NCBI GenBank assembly: GCA_019636495.1
Contig: JAHBXL010000001.1
Coordinates: forward strand, 248,001 to 312,000
Source of the DNA: Phycisphaeraceae bacterium
GTDB lineage: Bacteria > Planctomycetota > Phycisphaerae > Phycisphaerales > UBA1924
Direction: 5' to 3'
DNA length: 64,000 nt
Shown in pieces: positions 25,611-34,564 of the stretch. The notes under the pieces are model-generated. The model was not told where the DNA came from. It searched no databases and saw only the letters and a list, made by a program, of their open reading frames with translations. Each line of letters begins with the position of its first letter. The first letter of the stretch is position 1. The position numbers and the translations under genes are program-made.

Positions 25611-25928
25611 ATGATCGAAGACCAGTCGAGCCAACGTCCCCGGCGCCGCACGCAACCGCAGGGTGCCGTGCCCGCACCAGCCGCCCGCGAGCCCGTCACG
25701 CTGACCAAGGGCGCGCACCGGTGGACCTTCCAGTGCGACACGGGCGACGAGCCCGCGTTGCTCCGTCGCCTGAGCGAACTGGCCGCGGACCCGGATGCGC
25801 CGTTCGACTGGTTCGACGCCGCGCTGGTCAGCCATCAACTTTCCAAGCGCCTGCGCCCCGGACTCCAGCGGATCGATGCCGCGTCCGCGGCGAACGCTCC
25901 CTCGGCGCGCCAACGCCCCCAGCCTTGA
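25611..25928 (+). CDS. Small protein of unknown function upstream of recombinase
   Basis: This 105-residue protein is not recognised. GGAGAG precedes the ATG at 25611 at good spacing. The N-terminal 30 residues are Pro/Arg/Gln-rich and probably disordered. The core reads HRWTFQCDTGDEPALLRRLSELA and FDWFDAALVSHQLSKRL, compact enough to be a small folded domain. It lies 107 bases upstream of the Xer-type recombinase on the same strand and may share its transcript. No function is proposed. Confidence 0.55.
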   Translation: MIEDQSSQRPRRRTQPQGAVPAPAAREPVTLTKGAHRWTFQCDTGDEPALLRRLSELAADPDAPFDWFDAALVSHQLSKRLRPGLQRIDAASAANAPSARQRPQP

Positions 25929-26035
25929 GCAGTGAATCCTCGCGCGGGCGCACGGATGCGGCCCGGCCCGACCGAACAGAAGAAGACCCCGCGCCGGCGG
26001 GCCAACCCGGCGAGCACGACTCGGAGTACAGGACA

Positions 26036-27073
26036 ATGAACACGCTTCCCATCATCGCCGGCTTCACGGACTACCTCACCAACGAGCGGCACTTCTCGCA
26101 CTACACCGCCCGCTGCTACGGCGCGGACCTGCGCCAGTACACCGAGTTCATCGCCGATGAGGCGGGGCTTGAGGCCAGCGACGCCGCCGAACTCCAGGCG
26201 TGGAACATCGTCAGCGACCAGGGCACGCCCGGCGGGCACGCCGAGACTCCCGTCGCGGCGACCATTACGCCCAACACCATCACCAAGATGGTGATCAACG
26301 CGACGCCGGATACGATCCGCGAGTTCCTCGAGCACCTGGGAAGCAAGGACTACTCCGCCGCGACCATGGCCCGGAAGATCGCGACACTGCGATCGTTCTA
26401 CAAGTGGTCGAACCGGCGCGGCATCACGCGGACCAACCCCATGACGGCGATCCGAACGCCGCGTCAGGGCAAGCGCCTCCCGAAGGCGATCACGGTCGAG
26501 CAGATCGAGAAACTGCTGGCAACCCCGAGCGACAAGGACGTGCTGGGGATGCGCGACCGCGCCATGCTCGAAGTGCTGTACTCCACCGGCATCCGCGTGA
26601 GCGAACTGGTCGGACTGAACGTCGAGGACCTCGATGAGAGCGGCGAGGCGCTCAAGGTCCGCGGCAAGGGCAAGAAGGAGCGCATGGTCCCGCTCGGCAC
26701 GCACGCGCTGAGCGCGGTGGCCCGCTACGCGCAACTTGTCCGTGCCGACCCGCGTTACGCGCAGTGGTGGAAGGACGAGAACCGCGCCCGGCCGCTGTTC
26801 ATCAACAAGCACGGCCAGCGTCTGAGTTCGCGCTCGGTCCGCCGCAAACTCGACAAGTACCTCGTGCAGGCCGGGCTCGACCCCGACATCTCCCCGCACA
26901 CGCTGCGGCACTCGTTCGCCACCCACCTGCTCGACAACGGCGCGGACCTGCGCAGCGTGCAGGAACTGCTCGGCCACCAGTCGCTCTCGACCACCCAGAT
27001 CTACACGCACCTCACCACCCACCGCCTGCACGACGCCTACAACAAGGCGCACCCGCGGGCCGAGTCGGCCTGA
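26036..27073 (+). CDS. Xer-type tyrosine recombinase
   Basis: This 345-residue tyrosine recombinase is of the XerC/XerD type, whose usual job is resolving chromosome dimers at dif. The N-terminal SAM-like DNA-binding domain ([23 protein letters not shown]) is followed by the catalytic domain with all key residues: Arg187 (STGIRVSEL), a Lys in GKGKKERMV, His288 and Arg291 ([18 protein letters not shown]), His314 (LLGHQS) and the nucleophile Tyr323 (IYTHLT). An insert of about 30 residues (near 55-85) separates the two halves of the N-terminal domain. The ATG at 26036 was chosen because family similarity begins at once. A strong terminator follows. XerC and XerD cannot be told apart here, and no dif-like site was recognised nearby. 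Confidence 0.9.
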   Translation: MNTLPIIAGFTDYLTNERHFSHYTARCYGADLRQYTEFIADEAGLEASDAAELQAWNIVSDQGTPGGHAETPVAATITPNTITKMVINATPDTIREFLEHLGSKDYSAATMARKIATLRSFYKWSNRRGITRTNPMTAIRTPRQGKRLPKAITVEQIEKLLATPSDKDVLGMRDRAMLEVLYSTGIRVSELVGLNVEDLDESGEALKVRGKGKKERMVPLGTHALSAVARYAQLVRADPRYAQWWKDENRARPLFINKHGQRLSSRSVRRKLDKYLVQAGLDPDISPHTLRHSFATHLLDNGADLRSVQELLGHQSLSTTQIYTHLTTHRLHDAYNKAHPRAESA

Positions 27074-27118
27074 TCCGATGCTGGAAATGGGATGTGGGAT
27101 GTGAAGAACACACGCAAA

Positions 27119-27144
27119 GGCCCGGCAGACCGCCGGGCCTTTTT
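27119..27144 (+). terminator. Rho-independent terminator after recombinase gene
   Basis: A perfect 8-base stem GGCCCGGC (27119-27126) and GCCGGGCC (27132-27139) with loop AGACC is followed by five T residues, and preceded by AAA that can extend the stem. It ends transcription of the recombinase gene 46 bases after its stop. It is the clearest intrinsic terminator in the window. Confidence 0.92.
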
Positions 27145-27185
27145 CCCATCCATCGACTTACGGTGTTTCGCGCCAACCATTCGGT

Positions 27186-28310
27186 GTGTCCGTTCCTGAT
27201 CCCATCGCTCTCGGCCGCGAGGTTGTTCGCGCGTGCCTCGGCCTCGGCTTCGCCGCGGCGGGTGTCGCCCGCGCCGAACCCAGCGCGTGGGGGGAGCATG
27301 TCCGGGCGTGGCTCGCCGCGGGAAAGCACGGCACGATGGACTGGATGGCGGAGTATCTCGAACAGCGGCTGGATGTTGGCCAACTGCTGCCGGGCGCACG
27401 CGCCGTGATCATCGTCGCGGATGCGTACGACGTGCCCGGCCGTTCGTCGGAGGCGAATCAGGAAGGCGCGCCAGGGCCCGTCGGCGTGATCGCGCGCTAC
27501 GCCCGCGGCGAGGACTACCACGCCATCATCCGCCGGCGCCTCGGTCGGCTGGCTGATACCCTGCGCGGGCTGCCCGCGGCAGAGCACGCCGACTTCCGGC
27601 TGTTCGCCGACACGGGTCCCGTGTTGGAACGCGAGCAGGCCGCCCGCGCCGGGCTCGGCTGGATCGGCAAGCACACGCTGCTGATTCACCCGCGAATGGG
27701 CAGTTGGTTCGTGCTCGGCGGCCTCGTCACCACGCTGGATGTTGCGCCCGACCCGGACAGCGCGCCGATCGCGGATCACTGCGGCACGTGCACGCGCTGC
27801 ATTGATGCTTGCCCGACCGGCGCGATCACGCCGTACTCGGTCGATGCGCGGCGGTGCGTTTCGTACCTGACGATCGAGCACGGCGGCCTTATCGACGAGT
27901 CGTTGCACTCGGGCATCGGCGACAGGTTGGTCGGGTGCGATGTCTGTCAGGAGGTCTGCCCGTTCAACGGTGCCACGGGCGTCCCGCCGGTGTCTGACCC
28001 TCGTAGCACGGGCATCCTGCCCGTGTCTTCATCGCCGCACACTCGGGCCACGCTCCCTCTGCTCGATGTGCTCGGCTGGACCGATGCCGATCGCGCCCGC
28101 GTGCTCTCCGGCTCCGCCGCGAAGCGTGCGACGCTGGCGATGTTCAAGCGAAACGCGCTCATCGCGGCGGGAAACGCGATGGCAGGCGGCAGTGGGGGAG
28201 AGCACTCCGCCGCGCTCCGCGGGCGAATTGCAGATCTTGCATCCGATCCCTCGGAGGATGCAATCGTCCGCGAGACCGCGCGGCAGGTGCTGGCCCGGCT
28301 CTCGGCCTGA
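27186..28310 (+). CDS. queG: Epoxyqueuosine reductase with palindromic insertions
   Basis: This enzyme reduces epoxyqueuosine to queuosine in tRNA, using a cobalamin cofactor and two 4Fe-4S clusters. Of its 374 residues, the ferredoxin motifs are [16 protein letters not shown] and [11 protein letters not shown], and [11 protein letters not shown] with the preceding DTGPVLER is family-typical. After CPFN the protein carries a foreign-looking stretch ([10 protein letters not shown], then STGILPVSS) encoded by two 19-base palindromes, before the normal [10 protein letters not shown] and the C-terminal HEAT-like helices. The insertion lies outside the cluster motifs, so activity is probably kept. 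The start is a GTG at 27186 with no strong ribosome site. The gene follows the recombinase terminator, so it must have its own promoter. Confidence 0.93.
   Translation: MSVPDPIALGREVVRACLGLGFAAAGVARAEPSAWGEHVRAWLAAGKHGTMDWMAEYLEQRLDVGQLLPGARAVIIVADAYDVPGRSSEANQEGAPGPVGVIARYARGEDYHAIIRRRLGRLADTLRGLPAAEHADFRLFADTGPVLEREQAARAGLGWIGKHTLLIHPRMGSWFVLGGLVTTLDVAPDPDSAPIADHCGTCTRCIDACPTGAITPYSVDARRCVSYLTIEHGGLIDESLHSGIGDRLVGCDVCQEVCPFNGATGVPPVSDPRSTGILPVSSSPHTRATLPLLDVLGWTDADRARVLSGSAAKRATLAMFKRNALIAAGNAMAGGSGGEHSAALRGRIADLASDPSEDAIVRETARQVLARLSA
27974..27992. repeat. Palindromic element in queG, unit 1
   Basis: CACGGGC, loop GTCCC, then GCCGGTG: a 7-5-7 hairpin with one mismatch. It is read in frame as TGVPPV. 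Confidence 0.7.
28007..28025. repeat. Palindromic element in queG, unit 2
   Basis: CACGGGC, loop ATCCT, then GCCCGTG: a perfect 7-5-7 hairpin starting 33 bases after unit 1. It is read in frame as TGILPV. It shares its layout with unit 1 and with the element at 9695-9713 in ileS. Confidence 0.78.
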
Positions 28311-28327
28311 TGCGAGCCCCCGCCACG

Positions 28328-29509
28328 TCATGTGCGCGGCGCGACGAACAGCCGCGAGGCGAGCACGATCCCCAGCCCCGGTACCAGCCACAACTCAGCC
28401 CGCTCGATGAACCCCATCCAGTAGAACGGCGCGGCGATGCCGACGGCGAGCCAGAAGACCCGCATCGCGCGTCGACCGGGCACGCCACGATCGCTCGAAT
28501 CCGCCGTGCCGCGTGGGATCATGAGCAGCCACACATAGGCGGGGAACACCAGGCCGTAGAACGACATGAACAGCCTGTACACGACCTCGCGCCCAGCGAG
28601 CCCGGCGACAACCGGAACATGCGGAGTCGCCAACGCGACTCCGCACGCGGCGAGCATCGCGAAGGCGATCCTCGCGGCGGGCCACGGTCCGCGCCCCGGC
28701 GTTGCGCGAGCATGCACGGTGCAGGTGTACACCAGTTGCATTGCGATGTGCAGCGCGATAAACAGCGCCGCGGCTTGCGCCAGCCCGCCCGCGCCGGATG
28801 CGAACTCGTTTCCCCACTGTGCATACCCCAGCGTAAACACGATCATGGCCAGGAACAGCACGCCGAAGCCGAGCGTGAACACCGCGCGGGCTGTGCCGCC
28901 CCTGGTTGCCTGGCGCGCCTGATGAAACGTCGGATCCAGATACGGGCACAGCGCAAAACCGAACGCGCACACGGGCGCGAGCCACAGCACGTCAGTAGGC
29001 GCTGCGCCCGGCCATCCCGGCCATTCCAGCCCGCCGCGGGACGCGGCCATCGCGGCGCACACGGCCGACCCCAGCCACGCAAGCAGGCCCAGCCGCACAT
29101 CGAGCCCAAACAGCAATCCCGCCACCATCGCCGCAACGATCGCAAACCGAGCGGCATCCGGAACGATGTGGTTGTTGTTCAGCGTGATTGGCGCGGCGAC
29201 AAAGGACGCCAAAAACCACAACTGAAACACCACCGTCACCAGCCGGAACCACTCCACGGCCGTTCTGTGCCGCGACACGATCCGCTCGCTTGCGCCATCC
29301 CGCAGCACCCATCCCATCGCCGCGGCGCCGATGACATTGGGGACCGCGAACACCACCCAGCCCCACACGCCAAAGTCGCGCACCAGCAGCACAGGCAGAA
29401 ACATGCCGATGCACCATGTCCAGGAGCATGCCAGATACGCCGCCCAGAGAATGGCCTCGAGCCATGCGGGCCGCGCGGTGTCGGGATGTGACGTGCTGCG
29501 GGCGATCAC
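28328..29509 (-). CDS. Polytopic membrane protein of unknown function
   Basis: This 393-residue protein has about ten to eleven hydrophobic segments and is an integral inner-membrane protein. It is not recognised. Notable residues include an acidic/aromatic stretch CPYLDPTFHQAR in a loop in the middle and a long Trp-rich first helix (AILWAAYLACSWTWCIGMF). The loop faintly recalls the 'GPYLD' segment of transporter-like planctomycete proteins, but no transporter signature is clear. The start is a GTG at 29509, 16 bases after the stop of the upstream DUF4442-like gene, so the two probably form an operon. It is convergent with queG. Confidence 0.65.
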   Translation of the reverse strand: MIARSTSHPDTARPAWLEAILWAAYLACSWTWCIGMFLPVLLVRDFGVWGWVVFAVPNVIGAAAMGWVLRDGASERIVSRHRTAVEWFRLVTVVFQLWFLASFVAAPITLNNNHIVPDAARFAIVAAMVAGLLFGLDVRLGLLAWLGSAVCAAMAASRGGLEWPGWPGAAPTDVLWLAPVCAFGFALCPYLDPTFHQARQATRGGTARAVFTLGFGVLFLAMIVFTLGYAQWGNEFASGAGGLAQAAALFIALHIAMQLVYTCTVHARATPGRGPWPAARIAFAMLAACGVALATPHVPVVAGLAGREVVYRLFMSFYGLVFPAYVWLLMIPRGTADSSDRGVPGRRAMRVFWLAVGIAAPFYWMGFIERAELWLVPGLGIVLASRLFVAPRT

Positions 29510-29525
29510 CGGGGCGAGTGTATCG

Positions 29526-30275
29526 TCACTCGGCCCTGGGTTCGGGGCGGGCTTCGGCCTTGCGCTCGGCCTTGTTCTTGTGGTGGGCCTTGGGCGTGAC
29601 GTGGAACGTCGCGGTGCACCGGCCCACGCGCCGCTCGCGCTCCGGCGTACTGCCGAGTTTCCCGGCCTTGCCGATCATCTGCACGATGTCGAGATCGACC
29701 GTGATGTTGAACTCGCCGCGGTGCGCCAGGTGCGACTCGATGTCCTCCCGCGGCGTGATCCGATACAGCGCCGGCCCGAAGCACGGTCGCAGGAACCTGT
29801 AGGTCAGTTCCTTGCACACAACGGTGTAGTCGCCGCCGCACACGCCGAAGACGTACATGCCGCCGGCGATCTCGGAGTTGCCGAGCAGCGCGGCCCCGGC
29901 CATCGCGTTGTACCAGTTGCGGTTGAACCGGCGAAACGGCAACACGGCCTGAAACGTGGTTCCATCGATCCGCTTCATCTTGATGCCGCTGCGAAAGGCG
30001 AACGGCAGCCAGATCAAACTGCACACCCGGTGCCAGAAGTTGTTCCGCGTCGAGAGGCGCGACAGAAATGCCTCGATCCGGTCGAACATCGTGGTCTTCT
30101 TGCGGCCCTTGGCGGTCGGGTTGGCCACCGGACGTGCCGCACCCGTCGCGCCGCCTTCCGATTCGTTCGCGGGGGTCTCCGTCGCGGGCGCTTCGGCCGC
30201 GGGCGCGTCGATGGCCACGGCCTCACTCTCGCGGGTGCCTGCATCGCTCGCATTGGCCGCTGTGACCGGTGTCAC
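29526..30275 (-). CDS. DUF4442-like hot-dog protein
   Basis: This 249-residue protein has a disordered Ala/Glu-rich N-terminus (residues 1-60), a core resembling DUF4442 (hot-dog fold, thioesterase-like), and a Lys/Arg/Glu-rich tail. The core reads FWHRVCSLIWLPFAFRSGIKM, then PFRRFNRNWYNAMAGAALLGNSEIAGGMYVF, a layout seen in that family. Hot-dog proteins often bind or hydrolyse acyl thioesters, but no catalytic residue can be assigned here. The GTG at 30275 has AGGAG 8 bases upstream. It is first in an operon with the membrane protein downstream. Confidence 0.6.
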   Translation of the reverse strand: MTPVTAANASDAGTRESEAVAIDAPAAEAPATETPANESEGGATGAARPVANPTAKGRKKTTMFDRIEAFLSRLSTRNNFWHRVCSLIWLPFAFRSGIKMKRIDGTTFQAVLPFRRFNRNWYNAMAGAALLGNSEIAGGMYVFGVCGGDYTVVCKELTYRFLRPCFGPALYRITPREDIESHLAHRGEFNITVDLDIVQMIGKAGKLGSTPERERRVGRCTATFHVTPKAHHKNKAERKAEARPEPRAE

Positions 30276-30347
30276 CGTGAACTGCTCCTGACCGAATCGA
30301 TGCCGACATCATATCCGGTCGCTGTCCCGCCCCGGATTCCAAGTCGC

Positions 30348-31379
30348 TCATGCCGGTTCGGGCACAAGGTCGAACCATCCTTTCGCATTGGCCCGAACGC
30401 GGAACAGCGGCTCGCCCGGCTCGTGATCCAGGCACAGCACCCAGCCACGCTCGGCCGCCTCCATCAGGAGCCACCGCCTCGAGATCATCGATGTGTACGG
30501 CTCGACGTCGTACGCGAGCGAATAGGCCGCACCGAGATGGGCGGCGGTCGGCATCACGTCGGGGGTGAAGACGATCGTCCGCCCCTTGCCCCGGGGGGCG
30601 TCGGGCTCCGTGAATCGCACGGCCTGCTGCCCCCAGGTGTGCCCGGGCACGTTGAACACCCACACGCCCGCCCCCGGCCAGAGTTCGGTCTCGCGAAGTT
30701 CGACCGGTGCGGGGGGCAGTTCGTCGCGGTCGGGCGTGTAGCCGGGCGCAAACGGGCGCGGCGAGTCCACAAGTCGCAGGCGCTTCTCGATCGGCAGCAG
30801 GTGATCGCGGTAGTAGGTCCGCGTCATGACCGAGCGGTTGGCCAGCGCATCGCGCCATTCGCGCTGCTGCACGTAGATGCTCGCGTTCGGGAAGGTGACC
30901 CGGCACCCCCCGCGCGCCGACGAGCCCCCGCCGCCGTCTTCGCCGGTCCAGTCCGGTGACTCGCCCTCGCGGCACAGGCGCGTCAGTGCGCCGGCATGGT
31001 CGAAGTGCAGGTGCGAGACCACCGCCGCATCGATTGATTCCGGCGTCGCGCCAGCCTCCATCAGTGCGTCCAGGACCGTGCGCCCATCGAGGTCAAAGAT
31101 CTCGCGCATCTTGGAATCGAGTTTGTCGCCGGTGCCGACCTCGATGATCACGCGTCGCGGCGTGCCCGCGGGGCGATCCACGCCGTCCTCCACCCGATCC
31201 AGCAGCAGGCAGTTGTGCTGCACGGAGATGCGGCCGCGGTCATCGGTCGGTACCTGACGCGACCACACCGTCCGAGGAATGAGCCCGAACATCGAGCCGC
31301 CATCAAGTTTGAACAGGCCGGCGCGCAGCAGTCTGAAGGTGTACCTCGCCGGAGGCGGTAGAGTGTGCGAGTCGGTCAT
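30348..31379 (-). CDS. MBL-fold hydrolase, lactonase-like
   Basis: This 343-residue metallo-beta-lactamase-fold hydrolase carries the zinc motif SHLHFDHAG (HxHxDH) and a later PGHTWGQ His. FPNASIYVQQREW and the flow VFNVPGHT are typical of the group that includes N-acyl homoserine lactonases. Substrate is unknown, so quorum-signal hydrolysis is only one possibility. A Gly/Ser-rich insert (GEDGGGGSSARGG) lies between the metal motif and the next strand. The ATG at 31379 is 8 bases after the stop of the barrel-protein gene, so the two are co-transcribed. Confidence 0.85.
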   Translation of the reverse strand: MTDSHTLPPPARYTFRLLRAGLFKLDGGSMFGLIPRTVWSRQVPTDDRGRISVQHNCLLLDRVEDGVDRPAGTPRRVIIEVGTGDKLDSKMREIFDLDGRTVLDALMEAGATPESIDAAVVSHLHFDHAGALTRLCREGESPDWTGEDGGGGSSARGGCRVTFPNASIYVQQREWRDALANRSVMTRTYYRDHLLPIEKRLRLVDSPRPFAPGYTPDRDELPPAPVELRETELWPGAGVWVFNVPGHTWGQQAVRFTEPDAPRGKGRTIVFTPDVMPTAAHLGAAYSLAYDVEPYTSMISRRWLLMEAAERGWVLCLDHEPGEPLFRVRANAKGWFDLVPEPA

Positions 31380-31387
31380 CGTCTGCC

Positions 31388-32323
31388 TCAGAATCGGAAC
31401 GTCGCCGAAAAGCCGATGAACCCAGTGGGATCGGTGTTGTCTTCCAGGAGTTCGTTGCCGTCGCGGTCGTCGAAGCGGAACTCCTGCCACGCGACCACGC
31501 CGCCGAACAGCGACAGCGTGACCCACTGGCTCGGTGTGTAGTCGAAACCCGCGCCGAAGACGAAGCGCGAGTCGCGCAGCACGCCCTCCGGGATCGGGGC
31601 GTCGTCCTCGAGACGATACTCGCGGAGTTCCCATGCCGCGCCGATGCTGAACGACCAGGCCTCGTCGAGCCGAACGGTCAATCGCACGCCAGGGCCCTCG
31701 GTTGTGAGCCGCACATCGTCGGTGATCTGCCACTCGATGCCGAGGAGTGGAAGCAATCGAGCATCCTCCTCCAGCCGAGTTCTTCCCTGCACGCCGAAAC
31801 TCAGTGCGAAGTTCTCGCTAAAGGCATACCGCGCGCCCACGTACCCGCCGAAGGTGAACGAATCCCCCACATCCGCGCCGTACGCGCCGGAGAACTCCGG
31901 CCCCGCACCGGCGAACACCGACCACTGCTGGCTGATCGCGTAGAAGATGTTCGGCCCGAAGCGGATGCTCGCCGCGCTGTCCAGCGGCGCATCGCCGCCA
32001 GGCAGCATCGACGCGTTCCCGAAGTCGTACCACGAGGACTCGAAGTCAGCGCTCATCCCAAGCCGCAGACGATCGTTCACGGCGTACGACCACCCCGCGG
32101 AGAGGCCCGCACGCGTCACGCTCACATCCGCCGCGGCGTCGTCGAAGTCGGCGCGGAAGGCGTGCGAAATCCGCGGCCTGATCTCGAAGCGGATCTCGGG
32201 CCGCGCCCGCGCTTCTTCCGCAGTGATCACCGGCTCGGCGTGTGAGCCGGGTGCGCTCTGGGCCTGCGCCATCGCCGCGAAGGTCGCGCCGGCGAGGCCT
32301 GCAATGGTGAAACCGAACTTCAT
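31388..32323 (-). CDS. Outer-membrane beta-barrel protein
   Basis: This 311-residue secreted protein has a signal peptide (MKFGFTIAGLAGATFAAMAQA) and then many alternating amphipathic strands (FGPNIFYAISQQWSVFAGAGPEF, FTFGGYVGARYAF, FALSFGVQG). It ends in ATFRF, with the terminal Phe that marks outer-membrane barrels for BAM insertion. It suggests a porin-like or transport barrel of 10-14 strands and supports a Gram-negative envelope. The ATG at 32323 begins a normal signal peptide; the ATG at 32335 would add four residues. It lies immediately upstream of the MBL hydrolase gene, whose substrate it might help to admit. Confidence 0.7.
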   Translation of the reverse strand: MKFGFTIAGLAGATFAAMAQAQSAPGSHAEPVITAEEARARPEIRFEIRPRISHAFRADFDDAAADVSVTRAGLSAGWSYAVNDRLRLGMSADFESSWYDFGNASMLPGGDAPLDSAASIRFGPNIFYAISQQWSVFAGAGPEFSGAYGADVGDSFTFGGYVGARYAFSENFALSFGVQGRTRLEEDARLLPLLGIEWQITDDVRLTTEGPGVRLTVRLDEAWSFSIGAAWELREYRLEDDAPIPEGVLRDSRFVFGAGFDYTPSQWVTLSLFGGVVAWQEFRFDDRDGNELLEDNTDPTGFIGFSATFRF

Positions 32324-32398
32324 GGGAGATTCCATGTGCGTCGGTGCCGGCGCGGCCGGCAAGACGGGGTGTCGCTGCGTGTTCCCGGGCCGCACGGC

Positions 32399-34564
32399 CT
32401 AGGCACGCATCCGCCAAGCGTACACGAACCACTCGATGCTCATCAGGCCCAGCGCGGCGAGTACAAACCAGTGCCAGACCTCCCGCTCGCCGCCGCGGCC
32501 CCGGCCATCGGCCGCGAGTCCTTCCCCGAGCGTGTCGGCCCGGGCCCCGGGTCCCAGTGCCGCGCGCGGCCGGACAGCAATCAGACTCTCGCGCGGACTG
32601 ACGAGATTCGCGGCGACGACTCCGGGCTCCACCGCGCCCTGCGTCGCCCCGACAAGCCTCCAGACACCGACGCGGTCGAGCGGACCAACCAGGCCGGTCG
32701 CGACATCCGATGCTGTCGGCGAGACGGCAAAAACTCGTTCCAGGTTCGCGGTGCCCGTCCGTGCAATGACCGATCGGGCCGCGGCCGGAGCCACCACCGG
32801 CAGTCGCGCCCCGGTATCGATGCTCCAGGCCAGCCGCGAAGGCCCCGAGGACTCTGTCAGCCGTTCGACGGCGTTGGCAATGAACACCGGGAAGGAGACA
32901 TCGGGTCCCCAGTTGCTGCGCTCGAGCGCGAACGCCGCGGCGATGCGACGCATGACCCGTTCCGCGCCGTCCTGGGCATCAGTGTCGTGCTCGATCTCGA
33001 TCAGCAGCGGGCCGATGGTCCCATCGACCAGTTCAGTGAACTTCGCGGCTCGTCCGGCGCGGTCCGCGTGCGACTCTGCGGGCATCCGCAGCGCCGCGCC
33101 CGGCGCGACGATGAGCGTGTCGAGCGAAACGTATCGCAGGGCGGGGTGGTTGCGCCGCCACGCGATGACCCGCGCCACCGGCCGTCCGCCCGGCTCCGGG
33201 CCACCGGTCAGTTCCACGCCGTCTGCCGTCGGCGGTACACCAAAACTCAGTGTCGGCGCTTGCGGCCACACCTCGGGCCCGACGCGATCGAGCACGACCA
33301 GATCGAATCCGCGCCATGGCACGCGCCGCGCATCGCCGCCCGTCTGCAGCGCAGTTGCGACGCCCGCGGCGTACTCCGTCGCGCCAAGAATGCGGATTGT
33401 CGCCGGCTCGGTCGCCTCCAGCGCCTGAATGAGGAAGACATCGGGGCGGGGGGGGGCATCGCTGTCGGGCGCGACCAGGAGCACGCGCGGCCTCCACACC
33501 GGCGGCAGCACCAGCGCGGCGGCATCGTCGGCCGCGAGAAGGTCCTCGCGGTTCAGGTCCACCACGACGACCTGCTCGATGCCCGGATCGGTCTGACGGA
33601 TCGTGAAATGCACACCTGCTTCGCCGGGCTCGATCGTTCCCCCGGGCGCCGCCGATGCGGCGGGCACGGCGACAGCGCGGATGCCGCCCTCGGGCACCCT
33701 CCCGTCGAGCGTGCACCGCGCGGCGATGCTCACTTCCTGTGGCCCGGCATTCTGGATCCGCGCAAAGACGCGCACCAGCGCGGGATCATCGGGGTCGCGC
33801 TGCGCGCTGATCGCGACGATCCCGAGGTTGTCGGCGCGCGGGTCGGCGTCCGCGCCGCGCGCCGGGCCCGCGTAGACGTGCCGCACCAGTACGCCGCGAC
33901 GGTCCTGCGGCGAGAGCGCGGCGTGCCCGCCGTCGCTGATGAGGTAGACCACCGCGGGGTCATCGGTTTCCTCGCCATCAGCCTCGGCGGTCATGGCTTC
34001 GACCAGACGCATCGCAGCGGCGAGATCGTCGGGCTGGTCGGTCGGCGCAATGGCGCGGACCGCTTCGCGCAGTTCGCCGAGGTTGGAAGTGAAGCGCGTC
34101 AGCGCGCGCGGCGAGGCGTCAAGCGCGATGACCATCGCGCGCGCCCGGGACGAGCCCGTGCGTCCGAGCGTGTCGATCAGTTCGAGTGCGCGATCACGAG
34201 CGAGATCGAGCCGCGTCCGCGGAGCCCCGGCAGGGCCGATGCCGCCGTCGGTCGCGCTCATCGAGGCCGAGCAATCGATCAGGATGATGATGCGCGAGCC
34301 CGCGGGCCCGGCGCCGGGCACCGCCGGCCGCGCCAACGCGACGAGCAGGCACGCCAGCGCAAGCAGTTGCAGCAGCAGCACCCACGACCAGCGGATCATC
34401 CGCAGCGGCACGTTCACCTGCAGATCGCGCGCCGCCTGCTCCCACAGCAACACCGAACTGACGCGCAGCGGCCTCCGCCTCAACTTCAGAAAGTACAGCA
34501 GCAGCAACGCGGGAACGGCGAGCGCAGCGCCGATGATCCCCGCGACGGGTGCGAGAAACGTCAC
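32399..34564 (-). CDS. BatA-like VWA-domain membrane protein
   Basis: This 721-residue protein has a BatA-type N-terminal membrane domain (FLAPVAGIIGAALAVPALLLLYFLKLRRRP), a second helix (LLLQLLALACLLVALARP), a von Willebrand A domain with the metal site DCSASMS (DxSxS), and a last helix near the C-terminus (WFVLAALGLMSIEWFVYAW). The large middle part is likely periplasmic and binds partners. Such proteins usually stand next to MoxR ATPase and DUF58 genes in Bat operons; here none is adjacent in the window. Its ATG overlaps the rlmE stop by 4 bases, an unusual coupling of a membrane protein with an rRNA methyltransferase. Confidence 0.8.
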   Translation of the reverse strand: MTFLAPVAGIIGAALAVPALLLLYFLKLRRRPLRVSSVLLWEQAARDLQVNVPLRMIRWSWVLLLQLLALACLLVALARPAVPGAGPAGSRIIILIDCSASMSATDGGIGPAGAPRTRLDLARDRALELIDTLGRTGSSRARAMVIALDASPRALTRFTSNLGELREAVRAIAPTDQPDDLAAAMRLVEAMTAEADGEETDDPAVVYLISDGGHAALSPQDRRGVLVRHVYAGPARGADADPRADNLGIVAISAQRDPDDPALVRVFARIQNAGPQEVSIAARCTLDGRVPEGGIRAVAVPAASAAPGGTIEPGEAGVHFTIRQTDPGIEQVVVVDLNREDLLAADDAAALVLPPVWRPRVLLVAPDSDAPPRPDVFLIQALEATEPATIRILGATEYAAGVATALQTGGDARRVPWRGFDLVVLDRVGPEVWPQAPTLSFGVPPTADGVELTGGPEPGGRPVARVIAWRRNHPALRYVSLDTLIVAPGAALRMPAESHADRAGRAAKFTELVDGTIGPLLIEIEHDTDAQDGAERVMRRIAAAFALERSNWGPDVSFPVFIANAVERLTESSGPSRLAWSIDTGARLPVVAPAAARSVIARTGTANLERVFAVSPTASDVATGLVGPLDRVGVWRLVGATQGAVEPGVVAANLVSPRESLIAVRPRAALGPGARADTLGEGLAADGRGRGGEREVWHWFVLAALGLMSIEWFVYAWRMRA

